10,255 nt of DNA. It comes from Planctomycetaceae bacterium UBA2972. GTDB taxonomy: Bacteria; Planctomycetota; Planctomycetia; Pirellulales; Pirellulaceae. The position numbers and the translations under genes are program-made. Positions within the stretch are counted from its first letter, which is position 1; each line of letters opens with the position of its first letter. The stretch covers positions 1-10,255 of the forward strand of contig DEAW01000002.1 in assembly GCA_002348315.1 (NCBI GenBank). Direction: 5' to 3'. Of this stretch, positions 1 through 6,568 are shown piece after piece. The notes under the pieces were generated by a model. That model made no database searches. It saw only the letters and a list, made by a program, of their open reading frames with translations, and was not told where the DNA came from.

Positions 1-2
1 CT

Positions 3-104
3 CTATGCCGTTCGAAGAACGAAGTTGGGGCGGATAAACTGCGCCGCAACGAAGCCTTTTTCAGGAATTACCTGAGTGACACGGCGAAACAACCAACTGT
101 TTAA
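3..104 (+). CDS. C-terminal end of an unidentified upstream protein (partial)
   Basis: An open frame enters from the left edge and ends at TAA 102-104. It gives about 33 residues, with a charged stretch (NEVGADKLRRNEAFFRNYL) and the end SDTAKQPTV. The composition resembles a normal soluble C-terminus. Of the other two plus frames, one closes near base 35 and the other at 73-75, so this frame is the longest of the three. The 8-bp tandem repeat at 95-150 begins within its last codons. I cannot identify the family from so short a piece, and an intergenic chance frame remains possible. Confidence 0.42.
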   Translation, partial: LCRSKNEVGADKLRRNEAFFRNYLSDTAKQPTV

Positions 105-150
105 CTGCTTAATTGTCAAATTGTCTATTTGTCCAACTGCCAAACTGCAT
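95..150. repeat. Seven tandem copies of a degenerate 8-bp unit
   Basis: Seven consecutive octamers start at 95, 103, 111, 119, 127, 135 and 143, with approximate consensus AAYTGYYN. The phase is kept without any insertion. Five units begin AACTG or AATTG followed by T or C, and the unit at 127 is the most divergent (ATTTGTCC). The array overlaps the stop codon of the probable upstream gene and ends about 107 bp before the next gene. This is seen directly. Its function is unknown: it could be slippage-generated filler or a lineage-specific intergenic repeat. Confidence 0.75.
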
Positions 151-204
151 CTTGGCGAAGTCGGCCTGAAGAACAGAGGTCTGGCTGTTCAGTCATCTCC
201 CGAA

Positions 205-213
205 TGATATAGA
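205..213 (+). promoter_or_regulatory. Possible extended -10 promoter for the cytochrome/DUF1501 pair
   Basis: TG-A-TATAGA at 205-213 fits an extended -10 element (TGnTATAAT-like). There is only a poor -35 candidate 17 bp upstream (CTGTTC, 185-190), which also forms one arm of a 6-bp hairpin with GAACAG at 171-176. Transcription would start near 220 and leave a leader of about 37 nt. This is inferred from motif resemblance only. Confidence 0.28.
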
Positions 214-256
214 ATAGAACTCTAGCCGTTTTTCGCCACCTTCACCGTACAACTTC

Positions 257-2722
257 ATGAAACTCAGCTCACTCTTTATTGTTCTACTGTTTCCGCTCTC
301 CTCTACCAATGTGGAAGCTGAAGACGAAGTCTCCTTCCGACGTGACATTGTCCCGATTCTCACCAACAGCTGTATAAAGTGCCATAGTGGTGACGAAGCC
401 GAAGGCGAATTAAACCTTACTTCAAGCGATGGCCTGCTGGCCGGCGGAGCCAGTGGCGACGCCATCGTAATTGGCAAAGCCGAAGAGAGTCTGATTTATC
501 AACTGGCTTCAGGTCAGGACGAAGATCGTATCATGCCAGCCAATGGCCCCAGGCTGACGCCACCACAACTAGCCTTGCTCAAACTGTGGATCGACACCGG
601 TGCCCAATGGGATTCAGGTCTTGTCCTCAAGGGACTCCAGCAAGCTGAATTAAAACCGCGACGACCGGAACTTCCAAACACCGACCATGCCAATCCGATC
701 GATCGAATCCTTAGCCACTACAACTCCGAACACAACAACGACAAACTACCTATTATCAATGACAGTCGATTCATTCGTCGTGTTCACCTGGACTTAATCG
801 GCACACTCCCAACCCCGGAAGAAGTGCAGTCATTCATTACATCTACCGAACAGGCCAAAAGAACGGTACTCATCGACAACCTGCTAAATCGAAATAAGGA
901 GTACACTGAGCACTGGCTAACCTTTTGGAATGACATTCTGCGAAATGCATATATCGGAACAGGTTATATCGACGGAGGTCGCAAGTCGATTACCGACTGG
1001 CTTTACAAAGCGTTATACAACAACAAGCGGTATAACGAATTCGCTCATGAGTTACTCAACCCAAGCCCTGAATCCGAAGGATTCGTTCGGGGTATCATTT
1101 GGCGAGGCGTTGTTAACGCAAGTCAGAAGCGAGAGATGCAAGCAGCACAAAACGTCTCTCAGGTTTTCCTGGGAACGAATCTGAAGTGTGCAAGCTGTCA
1201 CGACAGTTACATTAACCACTGGAAATTAGCAGACGCCTATGGGCTGGCTGCAGTCTTTGCGACCGAACCGCTTGAAATCCATAAGTGCAACAAGCCTATC
1301 GGTGAATTTGCCACGCCTAAGTTCATTTACTCCGAACTTGGAACCATCGACCCGAACGCGCCTCCTCAGGCCCGCATGAAGCAACTCGCTGACCTAATGA
1401 TCAGCCCTGACAACGGTCGATTCACGCGTACAATGGTCAACCGCCTCTGGGCTCAATTGATGGGGCGGGGCATAATCGAACCGGTCGACGATATGGATCA
1501 ACCTGCCTGGAATCAGGATTTACTTGACTGGCTCGCAGTAGACCTGTCTGACAATGGATACGATGTAAAACATACACTCAGACAAATTGTCACGAGCCAG
1601 GCCTATCAACGAGAAGCCGTTGGAGCCCCCACCCCGGATGAAACGGAGTTCGTTTTCAGAGGACCAATTGTCAAACGCATGACTGCAGAGCAATTTGTTG
1701 ATGCCGTGAACGCCGTCACCCAAACTTGGGCGACAGCACCAGCAATCAAACTGCCTCCAATCACACCCGACGATCCTCAACACGCTCACGACATTCAGGT
1801 GACCGCCAACTGGATCTGGGACAAACCTGATGCTCGGGTAAAGGACACAGGAGGCACGGTTTACTTTCGCAAGAATTTTGAAATCACAGAAGCGTTCACA
1901 AAAGCAGTGATCGCCGTTACGTGTGACAACGGCTTCCGACTGTTCGTCAACAGCAAAAAGCTTGCTGAATCCGATAACTGGTCGACTCCGCAAGCTGTCG
2001 ACATCACACGTCACCTTAAACATGGCAAAAACACGATTGCGATCCATGGTTATAACTTTCCGGACAAAGTGACAGGCAAGGGACTGTCCGTCAGTGGAGC
2101 GAATGCCGCTGGACTTGTTGCATCTATTGCCCTCGAAAGACCCACAGAAGATCCGGACGTAACAATCTGGACAGAAATCAAGACGGATAACACGTGGGTT
2201 TGCAACCGGCAAACCGTTGCGGGCTGGGAGACTGTAGACTTTGATGACAGTCTATGGCAAAAGGCCGCCACCATAGGCACTCTCAATGTCGGCCCCTGGA
2301 ATATAGCTACAGGCTTACAAGCGGCACTACTCGCCAGAACGGAACTTGCAGGCCATTCCTTTGTGAGGACTTCGCTGCTAAACGACGACATACTTACGCG
2401 AGCACTAGGGCGACCGAATCGGGAACAAGTGATCACACGACGAAACAATGTTGCCACCACCCTGCAGGCCATCGAATTAACCAACGGCGACACACTCGAC
2501 GACGCCTTGAAAGCCGGAGCTAAATACTGGGCACAACAATCGATGGAAAACAACGAGCAGCTTATCCGGACAATTTTCGAAACCGGACTGACTCGCAAGG
2601 CGTCGCCCACCGAAATCAAGGTGGCATTATCTTTGTTGTCAAATGACAATAACAAAGAGCAGGGCATTGAAGACATCCTTTGGATCCTTACCATGCTGCC
2701 GGAATTCCAACTCATTTACTAA
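257..2722 (+). CDS. Exported PSCyt1-DUF1549-DUF1553 cytochrome-c-like protein
   Basis: An 821-residue protein with an N-terminal signal peptide (hydrophobic residues about 5-15, likely cleavage after VEA near 21). Domains in order: a planctomycete cytochrome C domain (PSCyt1, about 28-118) with the haem-binding motif C39-I-K-C42-H43; DUF1549 (about 145-335), containing a second CxxCH (C311-A-S-C314-H315); then DUF1553, split into about 372-490 and 695-815. Between the DUF1553 halves lies a beta-rich segment (about 515-680) resembling the sugar-binding jelly-roll domains of glycoside hydrolases, with motifs such as CDNGFRLFVN. The second half holds the family signature ALGRPNREQV. Such proteins are expanded in Planctomycetota and usually paired with DUF1501 proteins, as here, with a 31-bp gap. 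The reaction is unknown; haem redox or polymer binding outside the cytoplasm is an inference. No good Shine-Dalgarno precedes the ATG, which was chosen because the signal peptide follows directly. Confidence 0.93.
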   Translation: MKLSSLFIVLLFPLSSTNVEAEDEVSFRRDIVPILTNSCIKCHSGDEAEGELNLTSSDGLLAGGASGDAIVIGKAEESLIYQLASGQDEDRIMPANGPRLTPPQLALLKLWIDTGAQWDSGLVLKGLQQAELKPRRPELPNTDHANPIDRILSHYNSEHNNDKLPIINDSRFIRRVHLDLIGTLPTPEEVQSFITSTEQAKRTVLIDNLLNRNKEYTEHWLTFWNDILRNAYIGTGYIDGGRKSITDWLYKALYNNKRYNEFAHELLNPSPESEGFVRGIIWRGVVNASQKREMQAAQNVSQVFLGTNLKCASCHDSYINHWKLADAYGLAAVFATEPLEIHKCNKPIGEFATPKFIYSELGTIDPNAPPQARMKQLADLMISPDNGRFTRTMVNRLWAQLMGRGIIEPVDDMDQPAWNQDLLDWLAVDLSDNGYDVKHTLRQIVTSQAYQREAVGAPTPDETEFVFRGPIVKRMTAEQFVDAVNAVTQTWATAPAIKLPPITPDDPQHAHDIQVTANWIWDKPDARVKDTGGTVYFRKNFEITEAFTKAVIAVTCDNGFRLFVNSKKLAESDNWSTPQAVDITRHLKHGKNTIAIHGYNFPDKVTGKGLSVSGANAAGLVASIALERPTEDPDVTIWTEIKTDNTWVCNRQTVAGWETVDFDDSLWQKAATIGTLNVGPWNIATGLQAALLARTELAGHSFVRTSLLNDDILTRALGRPNREQVITRRNNVATTLQAIELTNGDTLDDALKAGAKYWAQQSMENNEQLIRTIFETGLTRKASPTEIKVALSLLSNDNNKEQGIEDILWILTMLPEFQLIY

Positions 2723-2753
2723 TTCAAACACCCTCAATCATTTCAAACGCATC

Positions 2754-4184
2754 ATGTTGAATCGCTTTAACATCATCAAACCTGACCGGCGAGACTTTCT
2801 GCAGACTGCAGGATCAGCAACGTTAGGTGCTTTAGCCGCCGGAAACGCTCTAGCAATTCATGCAGCCGAACCTGCTCCGGAAGCCACCGCCGACAGTGTG
2901 ATCCTGCTTTGGATGGGCGGAGGAATGGCTTCAACCGAAACTTTCGACCCCAAGCGATTTGTACCTTACGAAAAGGGAATGGATCCCACTCCTGTTCTGA
3001 GCACTTTCCCGGCAATCGATACGGTCTGTGACCACATCAAGATTTCTGAAGGCCTGGAAAAGATTGCTTCAGTAATGGATCGTGCAACGCTCATACGATC
3101 GTACACAGCGGGAGACCTCGGACATATCTTACATTCACGCCATCAATATCACTGGCATACAGGATATGCTCCGCCACTTACTGTCGCCGCCCCCCATGTC
3201 GGCTCGGTAATCGCCAGAACCTTAGGGCCGAAAAACCCCGCTGTGCCGGCGTTCATTGATATCGGGCAACGATTTACATTAGGAGAACGTGAAGAGCTTA
3301 AAGCATTTCATACCGCCGGTTTCCTCGGAAGTGAATACGGTCCCTTCCTAATCCCCTTTCCCAGCCAGGCAACTCAAGCCGTCCAACCTCCGGCAGGTAT
3401 GACGCTTGAGCGTTTCAAACGCCGTTACCAGGCCTTTAAGGATATCGCCAACTCGAGTGCCATCGGTCAGCAGGGAAGCGACTATCAAAAGGAATCGTTG
3501 CATCGTAGCCTTGAAAATGCTTACCGACTACTGAGTTCTCCTGCAGCGAAAGCCTTTGACCTGTCACTCGAGCCAAAAGAGTCTCTCGAGAAATATGATA
3601 CGGGGAGATTTGGGCGTGGCTGCCTATTGGCTCGACGTCTGGTTGAAGCTGGAGCTCGCTTTATCGAAGTCACCACCGAATATGTACCATTTTTGCATTG
3701 GGACACGCATGATAACGGGCACACTCGATTAGCTAAACTCAAACAGGCTATTGACGGTCCTATCTCTCAATTGGTACTCGACCTCGAACAACGTGGGCTA
3801 CTGGATCGCACTATGATCGTTTTGGCAAGTGAGTTTAGCCGCGACATGATGATGGAGGGACGTCCTGAAAAGAAGGTTCGTGATCAGGTGAAGGTTCCCA
3901 ACCGCATCGACGAAATGAAGTTTTACGGAATGCATCGTCACTTCACTGGTGCCGGCAGTGTGCTAATGTTTGGTGGCGGACTTAAGGGTGGACATTTGCA
4001 CGGTGTGACTGCCGATGAGCGTCCTTGCACTACCATTCAGGATCGAGTCATCATCGAAGATTTGCATGCCACGATTTACCGCGCGCTAGGAATTAGTCCG
4101 AAACTAGCTTACGAAATTGAAAACCGCCCCTTCTATGTAACTCGTGACGGCGAAGGTAAAGCGATAGAAAGCTTGTTTGCATAA
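2754..4184 (+). CDS. Tat-exported DUF1501 protein (alkaline phosphatase/sulfatase-like fold)
   Basis: A 476-residue protein beginning at ATG 2754. I preferred this start to an in-frame ATG at 2643 because that one lies inside the preceding gene, whereas 2754 puts a twin-arginine signal at the N-terminus (DRRDFLQ, R12-R13, then a hydrophobic AGSATLGALAAG stretch and ALA or HAA cleavage sites). DUF1501 hallmarks follow: LLWMGGG near 51-57 with TFDPK at 63-67, HWDTHDNGH at 315-323, ASEFSR at 358-363, RHFTGAG at 395-401, MFGGGLKGG at 405-413 and DLHAT at 436-440. The family is related to sulfatases and alkaline phosphatases, and the scattered Asp/Glu/His residues are plausible metal ligands. Compared with the common EFGRTP...GRDHW pattern, this copy has about 20 extra residues between ASEFSR and RHFTGAG and lacks the GRDHW form, so it belongs to a divergent subfamily. 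It is probably co-transcribed with the upstream cytochrome-like gene; the substrate is unknown. Confidence 0.92.
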   Translation: MLNRFNIIKPDRRDFLQTAGSATLGALAAGNALAIHAAEPAPEATADSVILLWMGGGMASTETFDPKRFVPYEKGMDPTPVLSTFPAIDTVCDHIKISEGLEKIASVMDRATLIRSYTAGDLGHILHSRHQYHWHTGYAPPLTVAAPHVGSVIARTLGPKNPAVPAFIDIGQRFTLGEREELKAFHTAGFLGSEYGPFLIPFPSQATQAVQPPAGMTLERFKRRYQAFKDIANSSAIGQQGSDYQKESLHRSLENAYRLLSSPAAKAFDLSLEPKESLEKYDTGRFGRGCLLARRLVEAGARFIEVTTEYVPFLHWDTHDNGHTRLAKLKQAIDGPISQLVLDLEQRGLLDRTMIVLASEFSRDMMMEGRPEKKVRDQVKVPNRIDEMKFYGMHRHFTGAGSVLMFGGGLKGGHLHGVTADERPCTTIQDRVIIEDLHATIYRALGISPKLAYEIENRPFYVTRDGEGKAIESLFA

Positions 4185-4225
4185 GTCGCCGCCCGAGCAG
4201 ATTGCTCCCGCAATTTTAAATAAAC

Positions 4226-4268
4226 AAAAATGAAGGAGCTTAGCAGCACATGCTACTAAGCTCCTTCA
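4226..4268 (-). terminator. Intrinsic terminator of the lipoprotein gene
   Basis: A perfect 13-bp stem pairs TGAAGGAGCTTAG (4231-4243) with its complement at 4256-4268 around a 12-nt loop. On the minus strand the stem is followed by TTTTTGTTTATTT, so it terminates leftward transcription from the gene ending at 4366. On the plus strand there is no T tract after the stem, so its effect on the convergent DUF1501 operon would be weaker, though the hairpin could still protect that mRNA's 3' end. Confidence 0.85.
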
Positions 4269-4365
4269 AGGGTCACACAACGGGGCAATACGTAGTGTTC
4301 TAAAATGTTTCCAGCAACAGCTGTTGGCCTGAATGATTACTTAAGAAGAGACATTCCGTTGTTGG

Positions 4366-4941
4366 TTAATACGGAGTGTCGTTGCCACCATCAACGTTGC
4401 CAACCATATGCAAGTGGTTGTGGTCCAGATAAAGAACCTCGACCGATTCTTCGTCCACAAGCGAATGTGGAATGGGCCAGCCTACATAAACGATTTCACT
4501 GTAGTACACCGTACACTTGTAATGAGCATGGTGTAATTGTGCGGGTCCAATCAGAGGATAGAACCGCGGCGGATCGATGTAATCCGCAATTTTCTCCTTC
4601 ACGATGCGTACGTCGTTTCGCTGCACGTCATAAAGAAATGGAATACCTGACTTGAGTGGATGAGCCTTGAGGAATGCTCGCATCACCTCGTCATCACTTG
4701 GTGGATCCAATGCTGCATGTGGTCCCCCAGCAGCAACAGGACCAAGAATTGGCACTTTGCTGTAACGTTCGCGTACCCAGTTATCATCCTCCGCTTTGGT
4801 CTGATGATAAGGACTAACAGGAATCGGTACCGAGAGGATCCCCATACTGACACCATGCGAAGCTAAACAGCCGGCACTTGTAATTGCTGCAGCCGCCAGG
4901 AGAAAGGCGACCGCTCGTTTGTATATTTTGTTAATCAACAT
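4366..4941 (-). CDS. Planctomycete-conserved lipoprotein of unknown function
   Basis: A 191-residue protein with a lipoprotein signal peptide: KIYKR, a hydrophobic AVAFLLAAAAI, and the lipobox TSAGC with acylated Cys at residue 25. The mature part carries blocks I recognise as conserved in planctomycete hypothetical proteins: LDPPSDDEVMRA, VPFLYDVQRNDVRI-like sequence (here GIPFLYDVQRNDVRIV), DYIDPPRFYPLIGPAQLHH, KCTVYYSE and YLDHNHLHMVGN. No catalytic motif is obvious; the His-rich GPAQLHHAHYKC and DHNHLH patches could bind metal, but that is speculation. The ATG at 4941 is preceded on its strand by AAGGG about 7 nt upstream, a reasonable Shine-Dalgarno. It is flanked by terminators on both sides, so it is probably monocistronic. 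Location is a membrane-anchored site facing the periplasm-like space. Confidence 0.85.
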   Translation of the reverse strand: MLINKIYKRAVAFLLAAAAITSAGCLASHGVSMGILSVPIPVSPYHQTKAEDDNWVRERYSKVPILGPVAAGGPHAALDPPSDDEVMRAFLKAHPLKSGIPFLYDVQRNDVRIVKEKIADYIDPPRFYPLIGPAQLHHAHYKCTVYYSEIVYVGWPIPHSLVDEESVEVLYLDHNHLHMVGNVDGGNDTPY

Positions 4942-5105
4942 TTTATTTCCCTTGTGTATTGCCTCGTTACACGCCAGCTAACACTCCTTCCATAGAGCCA
5001 GCATGCACACAACCCTTGCGTTCTACCCTTATCTATCGTGTTAAACTTTGACGATCTTGCGGCCTTTTCCGCTTATAACGAAAAAACCGACTAAGTTTTA
5101 CATAT

Positions 5106-5140
5106 AAAAAAACCCTGTGGATCCAAAGACCCACAGGGTT
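5106..5140 (-). terminator. Intrinsic terminator of the double-BON gene
   Basis: A 10-bp stem pairs AACCCTGTGG (5111-5120) with CCACAGGGTT (5131-5140) around a 10-nt loop. On the minus strand the stem runs into seven T residues (complement of A 5106-5112), the classical rho-independent form. It sits 47 bp beyond the stop codon of the BON gene and separates it from the lipoprotein gene. Confidence 0.92.
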
Positions 5141-5187
5141 CGCACTTGATAGTTGCCTTTCGCGGCAAAACAGCTTATTTGCTTTCC

Positions 5188-6291
5188 TTAATTACTCTCA
5201 AAGTCCAGGAACCACCAGCCATCGTCCCATTCGAGTGTCACCTTACGCCATCCCAGCGGCACTTGCGGGTATGGATAGAATGGACCAATGTAGGGCCATG
5301 CTGACGGTGAGTACTGGCGTGGATAAGTCACCTGACTATAGTTCGGGTAAGAAGCATAAGTCGGCCATGCGTAATTTGGCATGTTTGGTTGCTCATAACG
5401 AGCGGCTGCCATTCCCTGAGCACTTTGCATCATCTGGACTGGAGCTGCTGCTGGCGCCTGAACGGCGGCAACACGCTGGACCTGCTGTGGCTGACTGACA
5501 GGCTGAACCGGAGCCTGCAAGGGCGGCGTTACCGCTTCCGGAGCAGAAGCCACCTGAATCGTTGCCGGAGCCTGCAAGACAATATCATTGACTACCTGAA
5601 CAACGCCGTTGACATTCTGAGCAGAAGCGAGGATCTGTCCACGCTGCTCTTCATTAGCGGCATAGCCCTTCATCCAAACAGTCCCACCACTGACACTAAG
5701 ATTCACATTGAATGCCTGCAGAGCACCAGCGTCTTTCTTGGCTGTCAACGACTTGCCAATCGCCTGAGCGATGGCATTATCATCAACAACCGGCATGTCT
5801 GGACGAGCCTGCATAACGCGAGCTGTCGCCTGGCCTTTTCGTTTTAATGGAGCTGCCGGAATTGGCTTCGCGGCTACTGGCGCTGCCTCAACTGGCTTTT
5901 CTTTACTGGATCCAAGTCCCAGGAAACCAGTCACACTATCGAGTCCATCCTTGACGCCATTAGAAAAGCTGTCGTAAGCACTCTCCTCTTTAGGCGTCTC
6001 CTTTGCAACATGCGGCGTTCGCAGGTCGTCCACAAGCTGCTCAACGCCTTCAAGGCCACGAACTGCCCCGAGTACTAAGTCACGCTGCTGCTGGTTGGCA
6101 ACTTCGCCTTTTAACCAAACAACCCCGTTTTCAACCTGCAGATCAATACTGAAATCCTTCAGCAATCCCTGTGTTTTTTGTTGCTGCAGTGTTTGAACAA
6201 CCCTTTGTCCAACAGCCTGATCATCAGCCTGTAATGCCGGTACCACAAGTAGGGCACCTAAAACTGCCAATCCGAATACTAAGCGTCGCAT
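5188..6291 (-). CDS. Exported protein with two BON domains and a conserved aromatic C-terminal tail
   Basis: A 367-residue protein from ATG 6291. The frame stays open up to 6420, but GGGAGGAG just upstream and a signal peptide starting MRRLVFGLAVLGALL (cleavage near LQA-DD, residue 22) fix the start. Two BON domains, about 24-93 and 170-240, are clear internal duplicates: GVVWLKGEVANQQQR...GVEQLVDDL versus GTVWMKGYAANEEQR...GVVQVVNDI. BON domains usually bind phospholipid or envelope surfaces. A low-complexity Ala/Pro/Gln/Val linker (about 241-300) joins a Tyr/Trp/Pro-rich tail (about 305-365; AWPYIGPFYPYPQVPLGW, then WDDGWWFLDF) that I recall in other planctomycete BON proteins. It lies alone between an upstream gap of 277 bp and its own terminator. 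A role in the outer envelope is inferred; no enzyme activity is visible. Confidence 0.9.
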   Translation of the reverse strand: MRRLVFGLAVLGALLVVPALQADDQAVGQRVVQTLQQQKTQGLLKDFSIDLQVENGVVWLKGEVANQQQRDLVLGAVRGLEGVEQLVDDLRTPHVAKETPKEESAYDSFSNGVKDGLDSVTGFLGLGSSKEKPVEAAPVAAKPIPAAPLKRKGQATARVMQARPDMPVVDDNAIAQAIGKSLTAKKDAGALQAFNVNLSVSGGTVWMKGYAANEEQRGQILASAQNVNGVVQVVNDIVLQAPATIQVASAPEAVTPPLQAPVQPVSQPQQVQRVAAVQAPAAAPVQMMQSAQGMAAARYEQPNMPNYAWPTYASYPNYSQVTYPRQYSPSAWPYIGPFYPYPQVPLGWRKVTLEWDDGWWFLDFESN

Positions 6292-6295
6292 TGGT

Positions 6296-6303
6296 CTCCT
6301 CCC
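6296..6303 (-). promoter_or_regulatory. Shine-Dalgarno site that sets the BON gene start
   Basis: On the minus strand GGGAGGAG is followed by ACCA and ATG, placing the GGAGG core about 6 nt from the start codon. It is the strongest ribosome binding site in the window and argues for the 6291 start over the upstream ATG at 6420. Confidence 0.8.
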
Positions 6304-6391
6304 TAGCAAACTATCGTGCGAATTTGAAACGTTTCTGAGACACCATGGTTCAGACAACATAACTAAACCGACATCACAAAAATGCGGCTTA

Positions 6392-6420
6392 GTATTAGGT
6401 TTCGGCCAGACGAGAGGCAA
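6392..6420 (-). promoter_or_regulatory. Possible promoter of the double-BON gene
   Basis: On the minus strand TTGCCT (6420-6415), a 17-bp spacer and TAATAC (6397-6392) resemble a sigma70-type promoter about 100 bp before the start codon. The -10 match is weak (an alternative shifted by one, AATACT, matches better), so this is a tentative call. Confidence 0.3.
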
Positions 6421-6568
6421 AATGTTAGTTTATTTTGATTTTAGCGGTCTTTGCACGTACACCGATTATCAGGAACGCGAGGCCTGCACGAAAAAAGGGG
6501 GCGAAACACTCTATATGTAGCACTTCACACCCAAAACCAATTCCAGGCCAATCCCAAGAAAACAGGCA

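Noticed and set aside
1520..2715. Two long minus-strand open frames (230 and 221 codons) inside the cytochrome-like gene
   Set aside because: They overlap each other and a well-supported gene, show no recognisable family, and have a composition expected for antisense shadows.
2643..2753. N-terminal extension of the DUF1501 protein to the ATG at 2643
   Set aside because: It overlaps the end of the preceding gene and would displace the twin-arginine signal from the N-terminus.
4315..4326. Palindrome CAACAGCTGTTG downstream of the lipoprotein gene
   Set aside because: Short, without a T tract; the real terminator is the longer hairpin at 4226-4268.
5047..5080. Plus-strand TTGACG followed by TATAAC
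   Set aside because: The spacer is 20 bp and no plus-strand gene follows.
6292..6420. N-terminal extension of the BON protein to the ATG at 6420
   Set aside because: The extension would bury the signal peptide, and the strong GGGAGGAG site just before 6291 marks the real start.
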